A stretch of 64,000 nt of DNA, taken from Actinoplanes sp. TFC3 (GTDB lineage: Bacteria; Actinomycetota; Actinomycetes; Mycobacteriales; Micromonosporaceae). The notes under the pieces were generated by a model, which ran no database searches, had not been told where the DNA came from, and saw nothing but the letters and a program-made list of their open reading frames with translations. A program made the translations under genes and the position numbers. Location: positions 3,355,382 to 3,419,381 of the forward strand of contig NZ_LOJP01000001.1 in NCBI RefSeq assembly GCF_001553785.1, read 5' to 3'. Below, piece after piece: positions 25,902-34,500 of the stretch. How positions within the stretch are numbered: the first letter of the stretch is position 1; every line of letters starts with the position of its first letter.

Positions 25902-27980
25902 GTGACCGTAAGAGATCAGTGGGGCGGGCGGCGTACCGTCGTGTTCGCCCTGGCTCTGATCGGGCTTCTGCTGGTGGCCCGCTCGGGGTCCTCGTCGCTG
26001 ACGATCCAGGCGGTGTTCACGCTGTTCGTGATCGCGGCGACACTGTGGATCCGCGGTCAGTATCTTGACAGCCTGGACGACGAGCAGTGGCTGATCTCGC
26101 GGCGCACCGGCACCTTCATGCTGGCCGTGGCGGTCGTTCTGGTGGCCTCTTACCTGGTGTGGCACAGCGCCGGGACCGCGATCTTCGGCATTCTGCTGCT
26201 CTACTTCCTCAGCGGGTCGGCGATCACGTGGGTGCGCCAGGGACCGATGGCCGAGGAACGCCGGCTGGTGCTCGGTTTGGGCCTGCTCGGCGGCGGTGCG
26301 GTCCTGGGCGTGGCCGGCGTCCTGCTCTTGGGTGGTAACTTTCTGGGCGGCGGGGCGGGGACCGTACGCGTCATCGTGGAACTGGGCCTGCTCGGCCTCG
26401 CCGGTCTTGTTCTGGTGCCCGTCGGCCTGGCGATTTTCTCGGAGTTTGCGGTACGCCGGCTGTGCGCGGGACCATCGCCGCACCGGCTGCGGGTGGGCCT
26501 CGCGGGCGCGGTGGTCCACCTGGGCTCGGTGAGTGCGCTGTGGTGGTGGACCCGATCGCCCTGGCTGCTCGGCGCCGTCATCGTCCTGTCACTGCTGGTG
26601 ATCGCGATGACGTCGATGACCCAGGCCGACATCGCGTTCGCCATGAGCGTGATCGCCCTGCTCGGTGTCACCCCGCTGCCCGCCGACCAGCCCGAGCAGT
26701 TGCAACCGCAGCGCGACGGGCGGCGGCTGCTGGTAGCGCTCGGCGACTCGTACATGTCCGGCGAGGGCGCGTCGACCTACTATCGCGGCACCGACGAGGG
26801 TGGCGGCAACCAGTGCCGGCGCTCCCCCACGGCCTGGGCGGCGATAGCCGGTCAGCAACGCCCGTTCGGCCGCGCCGAATTCCTCGCCTGCTCGGGAGCG
26901 AAGACCGAAAACGTTCAGACAACGACGCTTCCGGTACGTCCCCGGTCCCCGTCCCCCGCACCACAGACGGGTGAGGGCAGCACCCAACTCGACCGCTACC
27001 TCAAGGACTACGGCACCGGCTACCGGCCGAGTCTCGTGGTGGCCGGAGTGGGCGGCAACGACGCGGGGTTCTCCACGATCGGCCTGATGTGCCTGGCCCC
27101 CGGGAACTGTGACGACGAATCGCAGCTGTGGACCGACGCGCTCCCCCAGGTTCAGGCGAATCTGCGGGACACCTATCGGCAACTCGACAGTCTTTTTCCG
27201 CACACACCGGTGGTCGTGGTTCCCTACCCGGATCCCATTGATCTTGATGGCCGGTGTGCCGATGTCTCGCTGACCCGGCGCGAGCGGCTGTTCCTGCACC
27301 GCTTCGTGACCGACGGGCTCAACCGGATCATCGCGCAGACCGCCAACGAGTTCGGCTTCTACTATCTCAGCGGCATGCAGACTGCGCTGGCCGATGCCCA
27401 CCTGCAGCTGTGCGACCCGCGCAACCAGGGCCGCCCGGGGCTGAACTTCATCGGCATCCGCAGCGTGCGCGGGGTCGCTGAACAGCGGTTCAACCCGAAG
27501 AACTGGTCGCACAGCAGCCTGCACCCCAACGAGCGCGGCCACGCGGCGATGGTGCAGGCGTTCCAGACCTGGCTGCCACTGGATCTCGATGCGCTGCGAC
27601 CGCGGCTGACAGCTTTCCCGGCGGAGGCGGCGGTCACCGAGGCGACGGCCGAACCGGTCGACCCGCCCTGCGACGTGCTCGACACCAGCCCGGCGGGGTG
27701 CCGGCCGCGCGGCATGCAGTGGGCCAAGGGCCAGATCCGCGGGATGATCCTGCTGTCGGGGTGGCTGGGATTCCTGGCCCTGGGCGGCATTTGGCTCACC
27801 GCCGTGGCCTTCTTCGGCGACCGCCGCCATCACTACGCCAAACGCGCCCCCACCGAACGCGCCCCCGCCGAACGCGCCTCCGCCGGCGGTGCCGGCACGG
27901 ACCGCGACGACGCAGAGGAGGCCGCCGAGACCGCCCCGCGTGAAGATCCAAAACGTCCGCCGGGCCGTCCCGGACGCTGA
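25902..27980 (+). CDS. Membrane-anchored SGNH/GDSL hydrolase
   Basis: 692 residues from GTG 25902, preceded by GGGGAGGGG at a 6-bp spacing; an upstream ATG (25854) lacks this. Residues 1-265 contain about seven membrane helices; 275-560 is an SGNH hydrolase with block I GDSYMSGEG (Ser283), GGND, and the LHPN His541. Then comes a C-terminal helix (~610-630) and a charged tail rich in Ala/Glu/Arg. It resembles proteins that put lipase/esterase or acyl-transfer activity at the cell surface. The substrate is unknown. Divergent from the S15 peptidase with a 92-bp shared promoter region. Confidence 0.85.
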   Translation: MTVRDQWGGRRTVVFALALIGLLLVARSGSSSLTIQAVFTLFVIAATLWIRGQYLDSLDDEQWLISRRTGTFMLAVAVVLVASYLVWHSAGTAIFGILLLYFLSGSAITWVRQGPMAEERRLVLGLGLLGGGAVLGVAGVLLLGGNFLGGGAGTVRVIVELGLLGLAGLVLVPVGLAIFSEFAVRRLCAGPSPHRLRVGLAGAVVHLGSVSALWWWTRSPWLLGAVIVLSLLVIAMTSMTQADIAFAMSVIALLGVTPLPADQPEQLQPQRDGRRLLVALGDSYMSGEGASTYYRGTDEGGGNQCRRSPTAWAAIAGQQRPFGRAEFLACSGAKTENVQTTTLPVRPRSPSPAPQTGEGSTQLDRYLKDYGTGYRPSLVVAGVGGNDAGFSTIGLMCLAPGNCDDESQLWTDALPQVQANLRDTYRQLDSLFPHTPVVVVPYPDPIDLDGRCADVSLTRRERLFLHRFVTDGLNRIIAQTANEFGFYYLSGMQTALADAHLQLCDPRNQGRPGLNFIGIRSVRGVAEQRFNPKNWSHSSLHPNERGHAAMVQAFQTWLPLDLDALRPRLTAFPAEAAVTEATAEPVDPPCDVLDTSPAGCRPRGMQWAKGQIRGMILLSGWLGFLALGGIWLTAVAFFGDRRHHYAKRAPTERAPAERASAGGAGTDRDDAEEAAETAPREDPKRPPGRPGR

Positions 27981-28165
27981 CTGGAGATCGATTCACCTGA
28001 TCGAAAACGGTCACAAGTTCTGGACTTCGAGTCGTGGACGCTTGACCTGGCCGCCGGGGTTGTGTGACCGTCCTTTCGAGACACGATCGCCAGCCCGGGC
28101 GCTCGCCGCCGTGAACAGCGGATTAGCCGAGCCGGTGATCGCCGCAAGGGTCATAAAAGGACACG

Positions 28166-28194
28166 TTGACCTTGGCATAAATCACTGCTTGTAA
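28166..28194 (+). promoter_or_regulatory. Candidate promoter for the 28331 gene
   Basis: TTGACC (28166-28171), 17-bp spacer, TTGTAA (28189-28194). The -35 is near-consensus; the -10 is weaker. Confidence 0.45.
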
Positions 28195-28239
28195 TCCACG
28201 AATCACTCTCCGTACTCTGAAGACCAGAGCCCATCGATT

Positions 28240-28257
28240 GGCTTGAGTTCTCAAGCC
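28240..28257. promoter_or_regulatory. Inverted repeat in the leader of the 28331 gene
   Basis: GGCTTGAG-TT-CTCAAGCC: perfect 8-bp arms with a 2-bp centre, about 40 bp downstream of the candidate transcription start. It could be an operator acting as a roadblock. As RNA the loop would be too tight for the full stem. Confidence 0.5.
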
Positions 28258-28330
28258 TGTCGAGCGCCGGGCCGTTGAGCGTCTTCAATGCCGTGGTGGC
28301 CTCGTCCATCAGCCCATCGGGGAGCATCGC

Positions 28331-28882
28331 ATGGTTATCAAGGTTGTCGAGCAGATCAACGACGACGAGCTCATCGAAACCGCATGGAAGATGTACGAGG
28401 AATCGTTCCGCGGCCTCAATGCCCTCGCCGTCCAGCGGCACCTCATGTTCCAGCATGAGTTCGAAGAGGTGATGCGCGACGCCCGGGTGCAGAAATACCT
28501 CAGCCTCGATGACGAGGGCACCCTGGTCGGGCTGTCGACGTACACCAACGACCTGGACGCGATGCCGTTGATCTCGCCGCAGTACTTCGAGCGGCGCTGG
28601 CCCGACCTCTACGCCCAGCACAAGATCTGGTACTGCGGGTTCGTCGCGGTTCTGCCGTCGGGCCGGGCCAACGCGTCGTTCGCCGACCTGGTCGAGGCCA
28701 TGTACCTGTTCGCCGCGGCACAGAACGGGATCATCGGGCTCGACTTCTGCGGGCACAACGACGAGACGCGCAAGATGAGCCGGGTGATCCGGCTGATGCT
28801 GCACCGCTTCTCCGGCAACTGCGAAGCCGAGATGATGGACGCGCAGCAGTTCTGGATCTATCAGTTCCCTCAGGCCGCGTGA
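28331..28882 (+). CDS. Hypothetical protein with GNAT-like layout
   Basis: 183 residues, soluble. I do not recognise a named family. The order of predicted elements (helix-rich start, KYLSLDDEGTLVGLSTYTN, then WYCGFVAVLPS, a helix AFADLVEAMYLF-like, GIIGLDFCGHN) resembles a GNAT acetyltransferase core, but the acetyl-CoA loop Q/RxxGxG/A is not evident, so it may be a catalytically changed or unrelated fold. Start ATG 28331. It stands alone with its own long leader and a strong terminator downstream. It is more A/T-rich upstream than its neighbours, which may hint at regulation rather than transfer. Confidence 0.7.
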   Translation: MVIKVVEQINDDELIETAWKMYEESFRGLNALAVQRHLMFQHEFEEVMRDARVQKYLSLDDEGTLVGLSTYTNDLDAMPLISPQYFERRWPDLYAQHKIWYCGFVAVLPSGRANASFADLVEAMYLFAAAQNGIIGLDFCGHNDETRKMSRVIRLMLHRFSGNCEAEMMDAQQFWIYQFPQAA

Positions 28883-28933
28883 GCCAGTCGCCAGCCGTCG
28901 CGGTGGAGCGCACCCCCCCTGAGGGAACGAGCC

Positions 28934-28960
28934 GGCCGGCCCGGGAATCCCGGGCCGGCC
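28934..28960. terminator. Strong terminator hairpin
   Basis: GGCCGGCCCGGG (28934-28945) and CCCGGGCCGGCC (28949-28960) pair perfectly over a 3-nt loop. It lies between the convergent 28331 gene and amino-acid permease gene and can serve both. Confidence 0.7.
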
Positions 28961-29024
28961 GCGCTTCTCACCTGCTCCCGGCGGATACCCGCCGCTTACC
29001 GCCCGCCGCTTCGTTCTGATCCGG

Positions 29025-29097
29025 GCTCTTGGGGGGCTGGCGGACCAGTTCGGTCAGGATCCGATCGATGTCCTAGCTCTTGGGGGGCTGGTGGACC
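29025..29097. repeat. Direct repeat, 22 bp, 51 bp apart
   Basis: GCTCTTGGGGGGCTGG plus six more bases at 29025-29046 recurs at 29076-29097 with one difference. On the minus strand both copies read QPPKS in one frame (RVHQPPKS-stop and ELVRQPPKSPDQ). A small lost or real peptide gene downstream of the permease may be duplicated here; I cannot define its start. Confidence 0.55.
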
Positions 29098-29160
29098 CGA
29101 TCGGTGCGGCACCTCCTTTCTGCGCGGCCGGCGGGCGGTTCGGCGTGTACTGCGGGTTGC

Positions 29161-31035
29161 TCACTTCCAGCGGGACGGCTCCGGCGGGGCCTCCCAGCGC
29201 GACGGCTCGCTCGGGCCCTCCCATTGCTGCGGCACCTGCTGCTGGGTCTGGGTGTCCGCGTCGGCTCCGTCCCATTGCGGTTCGCGGCCCGAGCCGTGCC
29301 AGGCCGATTCCGGGTCGGGGTCGTTCCACTGCGGCTGACGTCCCGGTTCGTCCCAGGACGGCGCACCGTACTGACCGGCGGAAGCCGGCGGCGCACCGTA
29401 TTGGTCGGCGGAAGCAGGCGGCGCACCGTACTGACCGGCGGGCGCCGGCGGGGCCGCCCAGCCCTGCTCCATCGGCAGCGCCTGTTGTTCGCGCTCACGG
29501 CCGGCGGCGAGCATCGCGCGGGCGCTCAGCGGCTCCGGGCTGGAGCCGCCCTTCACTCGGGGGGCGTCGGCGATGGACCTCCCGTCCGCGCCGCGGCCGA
29601 TTGCCGCGTACACGTCGGGCCGGCGGCTGCGCATGATCACCGCCCACAGGAAGCCGGCCAGGGCGAACACGACGTAGCCGGTCGGGAAGAGCCAGTGGAA
29701 CATCGAGCCCGACTCGACCTGCAGCAGATCGCCGAGGCCGATCACGGTGGCCGCCAGGATGATGCTGAGCAGCACGAACGCCACGATCGGAGCGATCTTG
29801 CCGCGCCAGGCGTTCTCCTGGTGCTGGTGGCGTACGAAGAACATGACCACCGCGGCCGAGGCGCTCCACATCAGGATCAGGACGCCGAGCCCGCCCACGA
29901 CGGTCAGCCAGGCGAACAGGTAGACCAGCGGGTCGGCGCCGGTGAGCCGGTAGATGACCAGCACGACCAGGGCCAGCAGGCTCTGGGTGATCGAGCCGAC
30001 GACGGGGGCGCCGGTGCGCGGGTGGGTGTAGCCCCAGGCGCGGCCGAGCACGCCTTCGCGGCCCAGCGCGAACTGGTAGCGCGACACCGCCGCGTGGAAG
30101 GCCAGCAGCGCGGCGAAGATGCTGGTCATGAACAGCAGGTAGCCGATGTTGATCAGGGCGGCCGGCACGTGCGGGCTGACCAGGTTGAACACCAGGTCGG
30201 TCTGGTCGGTCTTGGCCTGGGCCACAATGGTGCGCGGGCCGGCACCGACCGACATCGCCCAGGCGGACAGCCCGCACAGCAGCCCGGCGAGGATGACCGC
30301 GAGGTGGGTGGCGCGGGCAATCGTGCGCTTGGGGTCCCTGGCCTCCTCGGAAAGCACGACGGTGGCCTCGAAGCCGACGAAGCCGGCGATGGCGAGCACC
30401 ATCATCGCGGCCACCTCGGGGGTGAACACCTGCACCGGGTTGAGCGTGGAGAAGTCGACCGAGCCGGTGGCCGGGTTCGCCACCATCACCGCGTCGTAGA
30501 TCAGCACGATCAGGATCTCGGCGACCAGCAGCACGGCGAGCACCTTGCCGCTGAGGTCGACCCAGAGCAGGCCGAGCACGGCGACCAGGGCCCAGGCCAC
30601 GATGGCACAGGTGAACCAGCCGACCGTGAACCCGAGACCCTCGAGGATCCCCGAGGCCACCACCCCGAACAGACCGAACAGACCGATCTGCATCAGCGCG
30701 TACGCCGGCAGTGCGACGAACGCCGCACCGACACCCGGGATCCGGCCGAGGCCGTGGCTGATGTAGGAGTAGAAGGCCCCCGAGTTGACGATGTGCCGGC
30801 TCATCGCGACGAAGCCGACGGTGAAGATCGACAGGATGCCCGCGACGACCAGGTAGACGATCGGGACGGCGGTGTTGCCGACCACGGCGTAGATCGTGGT
30901 GATGCTGCCGATGATGACCGTGAGCGGGGCAGCACCCGCGACGCCGAAGAAGACCACCGAAGGAACGCCGAGCCGGTTCCGGGCTAGAGCAGTGGAAACG
31001 ATGTCCGGCTCGGACATGTCCTTACGCGCCATCAA
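29161..31035 (-). CDS. APC-family amino acid permease with repetitive C-terminal tail
   Basis: 624 residues. About twelve membrane helices span residues 25-480; helix I motif GVAGAAPLTVIIGS and the FVGFEATVVLSEEARDPKRT segment are typical of the APC superfamily (amino acid/polyamine/organocation). The cytosolic tail (~500-624) is low complexity, with QYGAPPAS repeated three times, then Trp/Pro/Gln-rich sequence such as PSRWEAPPEPSRW. The substrate is unknown. Tandem starts MMARKDM make the exact start uncertain by one residue. It precedes nothing on its strand and is followed by the GPP34 gene upstream at 31096. Confidence 0.88.
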   Translation of the reverse strand: MMARKDMSEPDIVSTALARNRLGVPSVVFFGVAGAAPLTVIIGSITTIYAVVGNTAVPIVYLVVAGILSIFTVGFVAMSRHIVNSGAFYSYISHGLGRIPGVGAAFVALPAYALMQIGLFGLFGVVASGILEGLGFTVGWFTCAIVAWALVAVLGLLWVDLSGKVLAVLLVAEILIVLIYDAVMVANPATGSVDFSTLNPVQVFTPEVAAMMVLAIAGFVGFEATVVLSEEARDPKRTIARATHLAVILAGLLCGLSAWAMSVGAGPRTIVAQAKTDQTDLVFNLVSPHVPAALINIGYLLFMTSIFAALLAFHAAVSRYQFALGREGVLGRAWGYTHPRTGAPVVGSITQSLLALVVLVIYRLTGADPLVYLFAWLTVVGGLGVLILMWSASAAVVMFFVRHQHQENAWRGKIAPIVAFVLLSIILAATVIGLGDLLQVESGSMFHWLFPTGYVVFALAGFLWAVIMRSRRPDVYAAIGRGADGRSIADAPRVKGGSSPEPLSARAMLAAGREREQQALPMEQGWAAPPAPAGQYGAPPASADQYGAPPASAGQYGAPSWDEPGRQPQWNDPDPESAWHGSGREPQWDGADADTQTQQQVPQQWEGPSEPSRWEAPPEPSRWK

Positions 31036-31095
31036 GAGCCTCCCAGCCCATTGATCGATGTTGTCCCGCCGGCGGTGATGACGGCCGATGAGTTC

Positions 31096-31734
31096 TCACC
31101 GCCTCCCGACGGCGAGCACGGACCCGACGGACCCCTCGGTGTGCTCGATGAGCTGGCGGAAGTCCTCGGGCAGCGTGCCGATGGCGGTCGGTAGCTGGGT
31201 GAGGGCCTGACGGTGGACCTCGAAGTCCCACAGCACGAAGCGGGTGAGACCGGTCGCCACCACGACCCCGGCCAGCAGCCGGTCGCTGGTCGACATGTCG
31301 AGCCCGCGGACCATGATGTTGGCCAGTCGCATGGGGGCCCAGGCCGCGGCATTGCGCTGGGCCTCGTTATTGGGCATGTAGAAGGTCTGTACGCTCAGCA
31401 TCCGGCGCCGGGTCACCGATTCCACGGCGCCCGATCGCATGAGCCGCTCGCCCACCCGCTCGGCCGCATCCTGCGACAGATAAGCGAGCCAGGTTCGCAC
31501 ATCACGATGTTGCGGCTGCGCGATCAGCAACTCGAGTACAGAATGCGACAGGGAGTCCCGTGGTGGTTGACGGCTTTCGATCTGCAGGTCACCGTCGAAT
31601 ATGCGCAACCGCCCTTCGAGTACCAACTCCCCCAGCAGGGCGGCGGCAAGACCCAGGCCCGTGGCCCGGGGGTGCAGCCGGGATCGGCCGGTCCGATCCT
31701 CGTGTGCGATCAGAAAGAACTGGTCAGCCAGCAC
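31096..31734 (-). CDS. GPP34 (GOLPH3) family phosphoprotein
   Basis: 212 residues from GTG 31734, which has AAGGAG 8 bp upstream. Family features: LADQFFLIAHEDRTGR at the start, LGLAAALLGELVLEGRLR, then long helices. Eukaryotic GPP34/GOLPH3 binds phosphatidylinositol 4-phosphate at the Golgi. Bacterial homologues are widespread in actinobacteria and of unknown function, probably peripheral membrane proteins. Divergent from an XRE/DUF5753 regulator across a 219-bp gap, which makes regulatory linkage possible. Confidence 0.85.
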   Translation of the reverse strand: MLADQFFLIAHEDRTGRSRLHPRATGLGLAAALLGELVLEGRLRIFDGDLQIESRQPPRDSLSHSVLELLIAQPQHRDVRTWLAYLSQDAAERVGERLMRSGAVESVTRRRMLSVQTFYMPNNEAQRNAAAWAPMRLANIMVRGLDMSTSDRLLAGVVVATGLTRFVLWDFEVHRQALTQLPTAIGTLPEDFRQLIEHTEGSVGSVLAVGRR

Positions 31735-31953
31735 GCCGCCACTCCTTAAACACATCGACGCGAATAGTCGACGGGCAACTACCTGTATAGAAGGCAATAA
31801 CTCGCTGTCGAGAGCATCATGTACCCGACTCTGAGGTCAACGCAAGAAGTACTAGACTCCGAATCCATCGGTGGTGTCCACGGTGGATCTTGAGCAATTT
31901 GACGACGAGATGCACCCGCGAGTTTCGACAAGCTTGCTAACGAGGGAGTCAGG

Positions 31954-32802
31954 GTGTCCATGGACGAGGGTCCTACGCTGCGCCGGCGACGTTTGGGCAC
32001 CGAACTGAAACGGTGCCGGGAGCGGGCGGGGCTGACCCAGGAAAACGTCTCGCGGCATTTCGAATGGCACGCCGCGAAGGTCACCCGCATCGAGACGGCC
32101 CGCGTTGCCGTCACGCCCCGTGACGTCCGGGACCTGCTGACCCTGTACGGCGTGGAGGACGAGCAGTACCGCGAGGCGCTGCTGGAGCTCGCCCGCTCGT
32201 CCAAGCAGAAGACGTGGTGGACCGACTACCGCGACATCATGCGGCCGGGTAACTACGTCGGCCTGGAGGCCGAGGCGGTCATGTTGCGCGCCTGGGAACC
32301 CATCATCGTGCCCGGATTGCTGCAGACCGAGGCATATATCCGAGCATTGATGCGCACCGGGCGCTCCTGGGACCCGCCGGCACTGATGGACCGGCGCGTC
32401 GCGCTGCGCCTCAAGCGGCAGAGCCGGCTGACCGGAGCGAACCCGCTGCAGCTCGCCGCGATCGTCGACGAGTCGGTGGTGCGACGCTCCGTAGGCGGCG
32501 CCGAGGTGATGGACGATCAACTTCGCCATCTCATCGATATGGCTAAATTACCCAACGTGACATTGCAGATCTTGTCATTCGATGCCGGCGAGCATCAGTT
32601 CCTGGGTGGCTCAGCAGCGCTTTTGGAGTTTCCCGAGACCACTCATTTGGATGTAGTTTACTTGGAGGGACTTGCGGGTGACCTCTACGAAGAGCAACAT
32701 TCAGAGGTCGCCCGTTACCGTGCGGAGTTCGAGCGACTGAGCACAAGGGCACTGGATCCCCGGATGACCCTTAAGATGATCGAAAGCCTCCTACGGTCGT
32801 AG
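31954..32802 (+). CDS. XRE-family regulator with DUF5753 domain (WhiJ-like)
   Basis: 282 residues. The helix-turn-helix is at ~13-70 (LGTELKRCRERAGLTQENV, KVTRIETARVAV). DUF5753 covers ~95-275 (the WTDYRDIMRPGNYVGLEAEA segment, IIVPGLLQTEAYIRALM, and VVYLEGLAGDLY). Such regulators pair with a small DUF397 protein and, in Streptomyces, influence development and antibiotic production (whiJ type). GTG 31954 follows GAGGGAG; ATG 31960 is an alternative. The DUF397 partner follows 51 bp downstream. Confidence 0.93.
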   Translation: MSMDEGPTLRRRRLGTELKRCRERAGLTQENVSRHFEWHAAKVTRIETARVAVTPRDVRDLLTLYGVEDEQYREALLELARSSKQKTWWTDYRDIMRPGNYVGLEAEAVMLRAWEPIIVPGLLQTEAYIRALMRTGRSWDPPALMDRRVALRLKRQSRLTGANPLQLAAIVDESVVRRSVGGAEVMDDQLRHLIDMAKLPNVTLQILSFDAGEHQFLGGSAALLEFPETTHLDVVYLEGLAGDLYEEQHSEVARYRAEFERLSTRALDPRMTLKMIESLLRS

Positions 32803-32853
32803 GAGGCTCGATCGCCTAAGCAGCTCGCACAATCGCATATTGAAGGGAGGTGC

Positions 32854-33075
32854 ATGGGCATGCCAGCGCACCATCTCGAAGCTGCCGTATGGAAAAAAAG
32901 CAGTCGTAGCAATGGAAACGGCGGCAACAACTGTGTCGAGGTCGCCTTCCTCGACACAGCCGTTGCCGTGCGTGACAGCAAGAACCCTTCGGGTCCCGCT
33001 CTCATCTTCAACCCGGCGCATTGGACCGAGTTCGTGAACTCGGTTCAGAGCGGCGAGTTTGATATCAACCGCTGA
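32854..33075 (+). CDS. DUF397 domain protein
   Basis: 73 residues. Hallmark DUF397 sequence: WKKSSRSNGNGGNNCVEVA, then VAVRDSKNPSGPAL and FVNSVQSGEFD. ATG 32854 follows AAGGGAGG. These proteins are encoded with XRE/DUF5753 regulators and are thought to modulate them like an antitoxin or anti-repressor. Same strand and probably same transcript as the XRE gene. Confidence 0.92.
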   Translation: MGMPAHHLEAAVWKKSSRSNGNGGNNCVEVAFLDTAVAVRDSKNPSGPALIFNPAHWTEFVNSVQSGEFDINR

Positions 33076-33189
33076 GAGACACTACCGATCGGCACGCACA
33101 GCCGGGAAGTGGATACGCAACGTCAACTTCCCGTTGTTCCATGATCCAATTTAAGATGGTGCAAAGGTGCAGTTCAGGCCGGTGCACAA

Positions 33190-33225
33190 TGCATTCGGGG
33201 CGTCCGGTTGGGCGCCCCGAACTGC
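33190..33225 (+). terminator. Hairpin downstream of DUF397 gene
   Basis: TTCGGGGCG (33194-33202) pairs with CGCCCCGAA (33213-33221), and flanking TGCA/TGCA extends the stem with one bulged base. It is 120 bp beyond the DUF397 stop and 130 bp before the next gene; the poly-T tail is weak. It could be a terminator or a leader structure of the decarboxylase gene. Confidence 0.45.
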
Positions 33226-33350
33226 AATTTGCAGGTGATCATGTACGGATCGATCTCCATGCGCGCAGCTCATAGCCCTTTTCCGGGATTCGGGGCATAC
33301 TGTTGGCGCACTCTCCGCATTGACGAGACCACTTAGCGTAAGGGGCCTCT

Positions 33351-34475
33351 GTGCGCCTTTCATCCGCGATCGTTGCCACGCCCGCTCCGGTGCGCCAGGT
33401 CCACCCCGGACCCGTGCTCGAGATGCGCGCCGCCCGCATAGAGCAAGCGCTCGAAGACTTCCGGGCCGCCTTTCCCGGCGTCCGGGCCTACTACGCGACC
33501 AAGTGCAACACCCATCCCGGCGTGCTCAGCACCCTGCACGCCGCGGCCTGCGGTTTCGAGGTCGCCTCCGTGCAGGAGGTGGAGCTGCTGGCCGAGACCG
33601 GGGTGCAACCCTACGACCTGATCTTCAGCAACCCCGTACGAGCCCGCGAGCAAACCGCCCGGGCCGCGGCGGCCGGGGTCTACCGGTTCAGCGTGGACTC
33701 CTTCGAGGAGGTCCGGCGCGTGGCCGAGGAGGCACCGGGCAGCTGCGTGTACGCCCGGCTGATCACCGGCCCCGAGGACAGCGTGGTGCCCAGCGAGGGC
33801 AAGTTCGGTGTGGACGTACACCAGGCGGTGAGCCTGCTGGTGCAGGCGCGCGAACTCGGGCTCACCCCGTACGGCATCACGTTCCACATGGGGTCGCAGT
33901 CGCTGGAACCCGCGGCGCTGCAGCGACCCCTTTCCGACGTCGGCGCGGCCATGCACCGGCTGGCTCAGGTGGGCATCAGGCTGCAGATGGTCGACATCGG
34001 CGGCGGGTTCCCGGCCCGCTACGACGAGCCCGTGCCCGATCTGGCCGAGTTCGGGCGCGCCGCGGCCGCCGGGATCGCCCGGTTGCCGTACCCCGTGGAA
34101 GTCGTCGCCGAACCCGGGCGTGCGCTGGTCGCCGAGGCCGGGACGTTCCGCTGCCGGGTGATCGGCGTCGCCGAGCGCCCTTCGGGCTGGTGGGCGCACA
34201 CCGACCTGGGCGTCTTCCACGGCATGATGGAGGTGCTCGAGTCGGCCGGCAACCTGCGCTACCCGATCCACGACACCCGTGGCGCCCGGCTGCGGCGCGC
34301 GTTCCACTTGACCGGCCCGACCTGCGACAGCCAGGACACCTTTGCCCGCAACGTGTTGCTCTCAGCCGACCTGCGCGAGGGTGACGAGCTGCTGGTCGGT
34401 TCGGCCGGCGCCTACACCAGCGTGTACGCCTCCCGCTTCAACGGTTTCGCCCCGCCGCGGGTGGTGATGGTCTGA
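33351..34475 (+). CDS. Ornithine/diaminopimelate decarboxylase-family enzyme, ornithine type likely
   Basis: 374 residues, fold-type III PLP enzyme. PLP lysine Lys51 in YYATKCNTHP, HMGSQ loop, glycine loop MVDIGGGFPARYD, EPGRALVAEAG, and active-site Cys325 in GPTCDSQD. The CDSxD form, shorter length and lack of lysA context suggest a decarboxylase of ornithine or lysine making putrescine or cadaverine. The GTG start at 33351 has weak ribosome-site support. Polyamine transport and breakdown genes lie within the next 12 kb, supporting a polyamine role (inference). Confidence 0.85.
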   Translation: MRLSSAIVATPAPVRQVHPGPVLEMRAARIEQALEDFRAAFPGVRAYYATKCNTHPGVLSTLHAAACGFEVASVQEVELLAETGVQPYDLIFSNPVRAREQTARAAAAGVYRFSVDSFEEVRRVAEEAPGSCVYARLITGPEDSVVPSEGKFGVDVHQAVSLLVQARELGLTPYGITFHMGSQSLEPAALQRPLSDVGAAMHRLAQVGIRLQMVDIGGGFPARYDEPVPDLAEFGRAAAAGIARLPYPVEVVAEPGRALVAEAGTFRCRVIGVAERPSGWWAHTDLGVFHGMMEVLESAGNLRYPIHDTRGARLRRAFHLTGPTCDSQDTFARNVLLSADLREGDELLVGSAGAYTSVYASRFNGFAPPRVVMV

Positions 34476-34500
34476 GGGCGCGCCCGGTGGTGCCGAACTT

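Larger units (their letters stand above)
27981..28330. other. 350-bp regulatory-looking intergenic region
   Basis: No coding signal. It is less GC-rich than its surroundings. It holds a promoter candidate (28166-28194) and an 18-bp inverted repeat (28240-28257), giving the downstream gene an unusually long leader of about 130 nt. Confidence 0.6.

Noticed and set aside
28240..28257. HAIR element (HspR site) because of CTTGAG/CTCAAG
   Set aside because: HAIR needs CTTGAGT-N7-ACTCAAG; here the centre is only 2 bp, so HspR binding is unlikely.
29080..30987. Long plus-strand open frame opposite the amino acid permease
   Set aside because: Composition is typical of antisense frames (runs of Asp/His/Gly/Arg); the permease on the other strand has twelve convincing helices.
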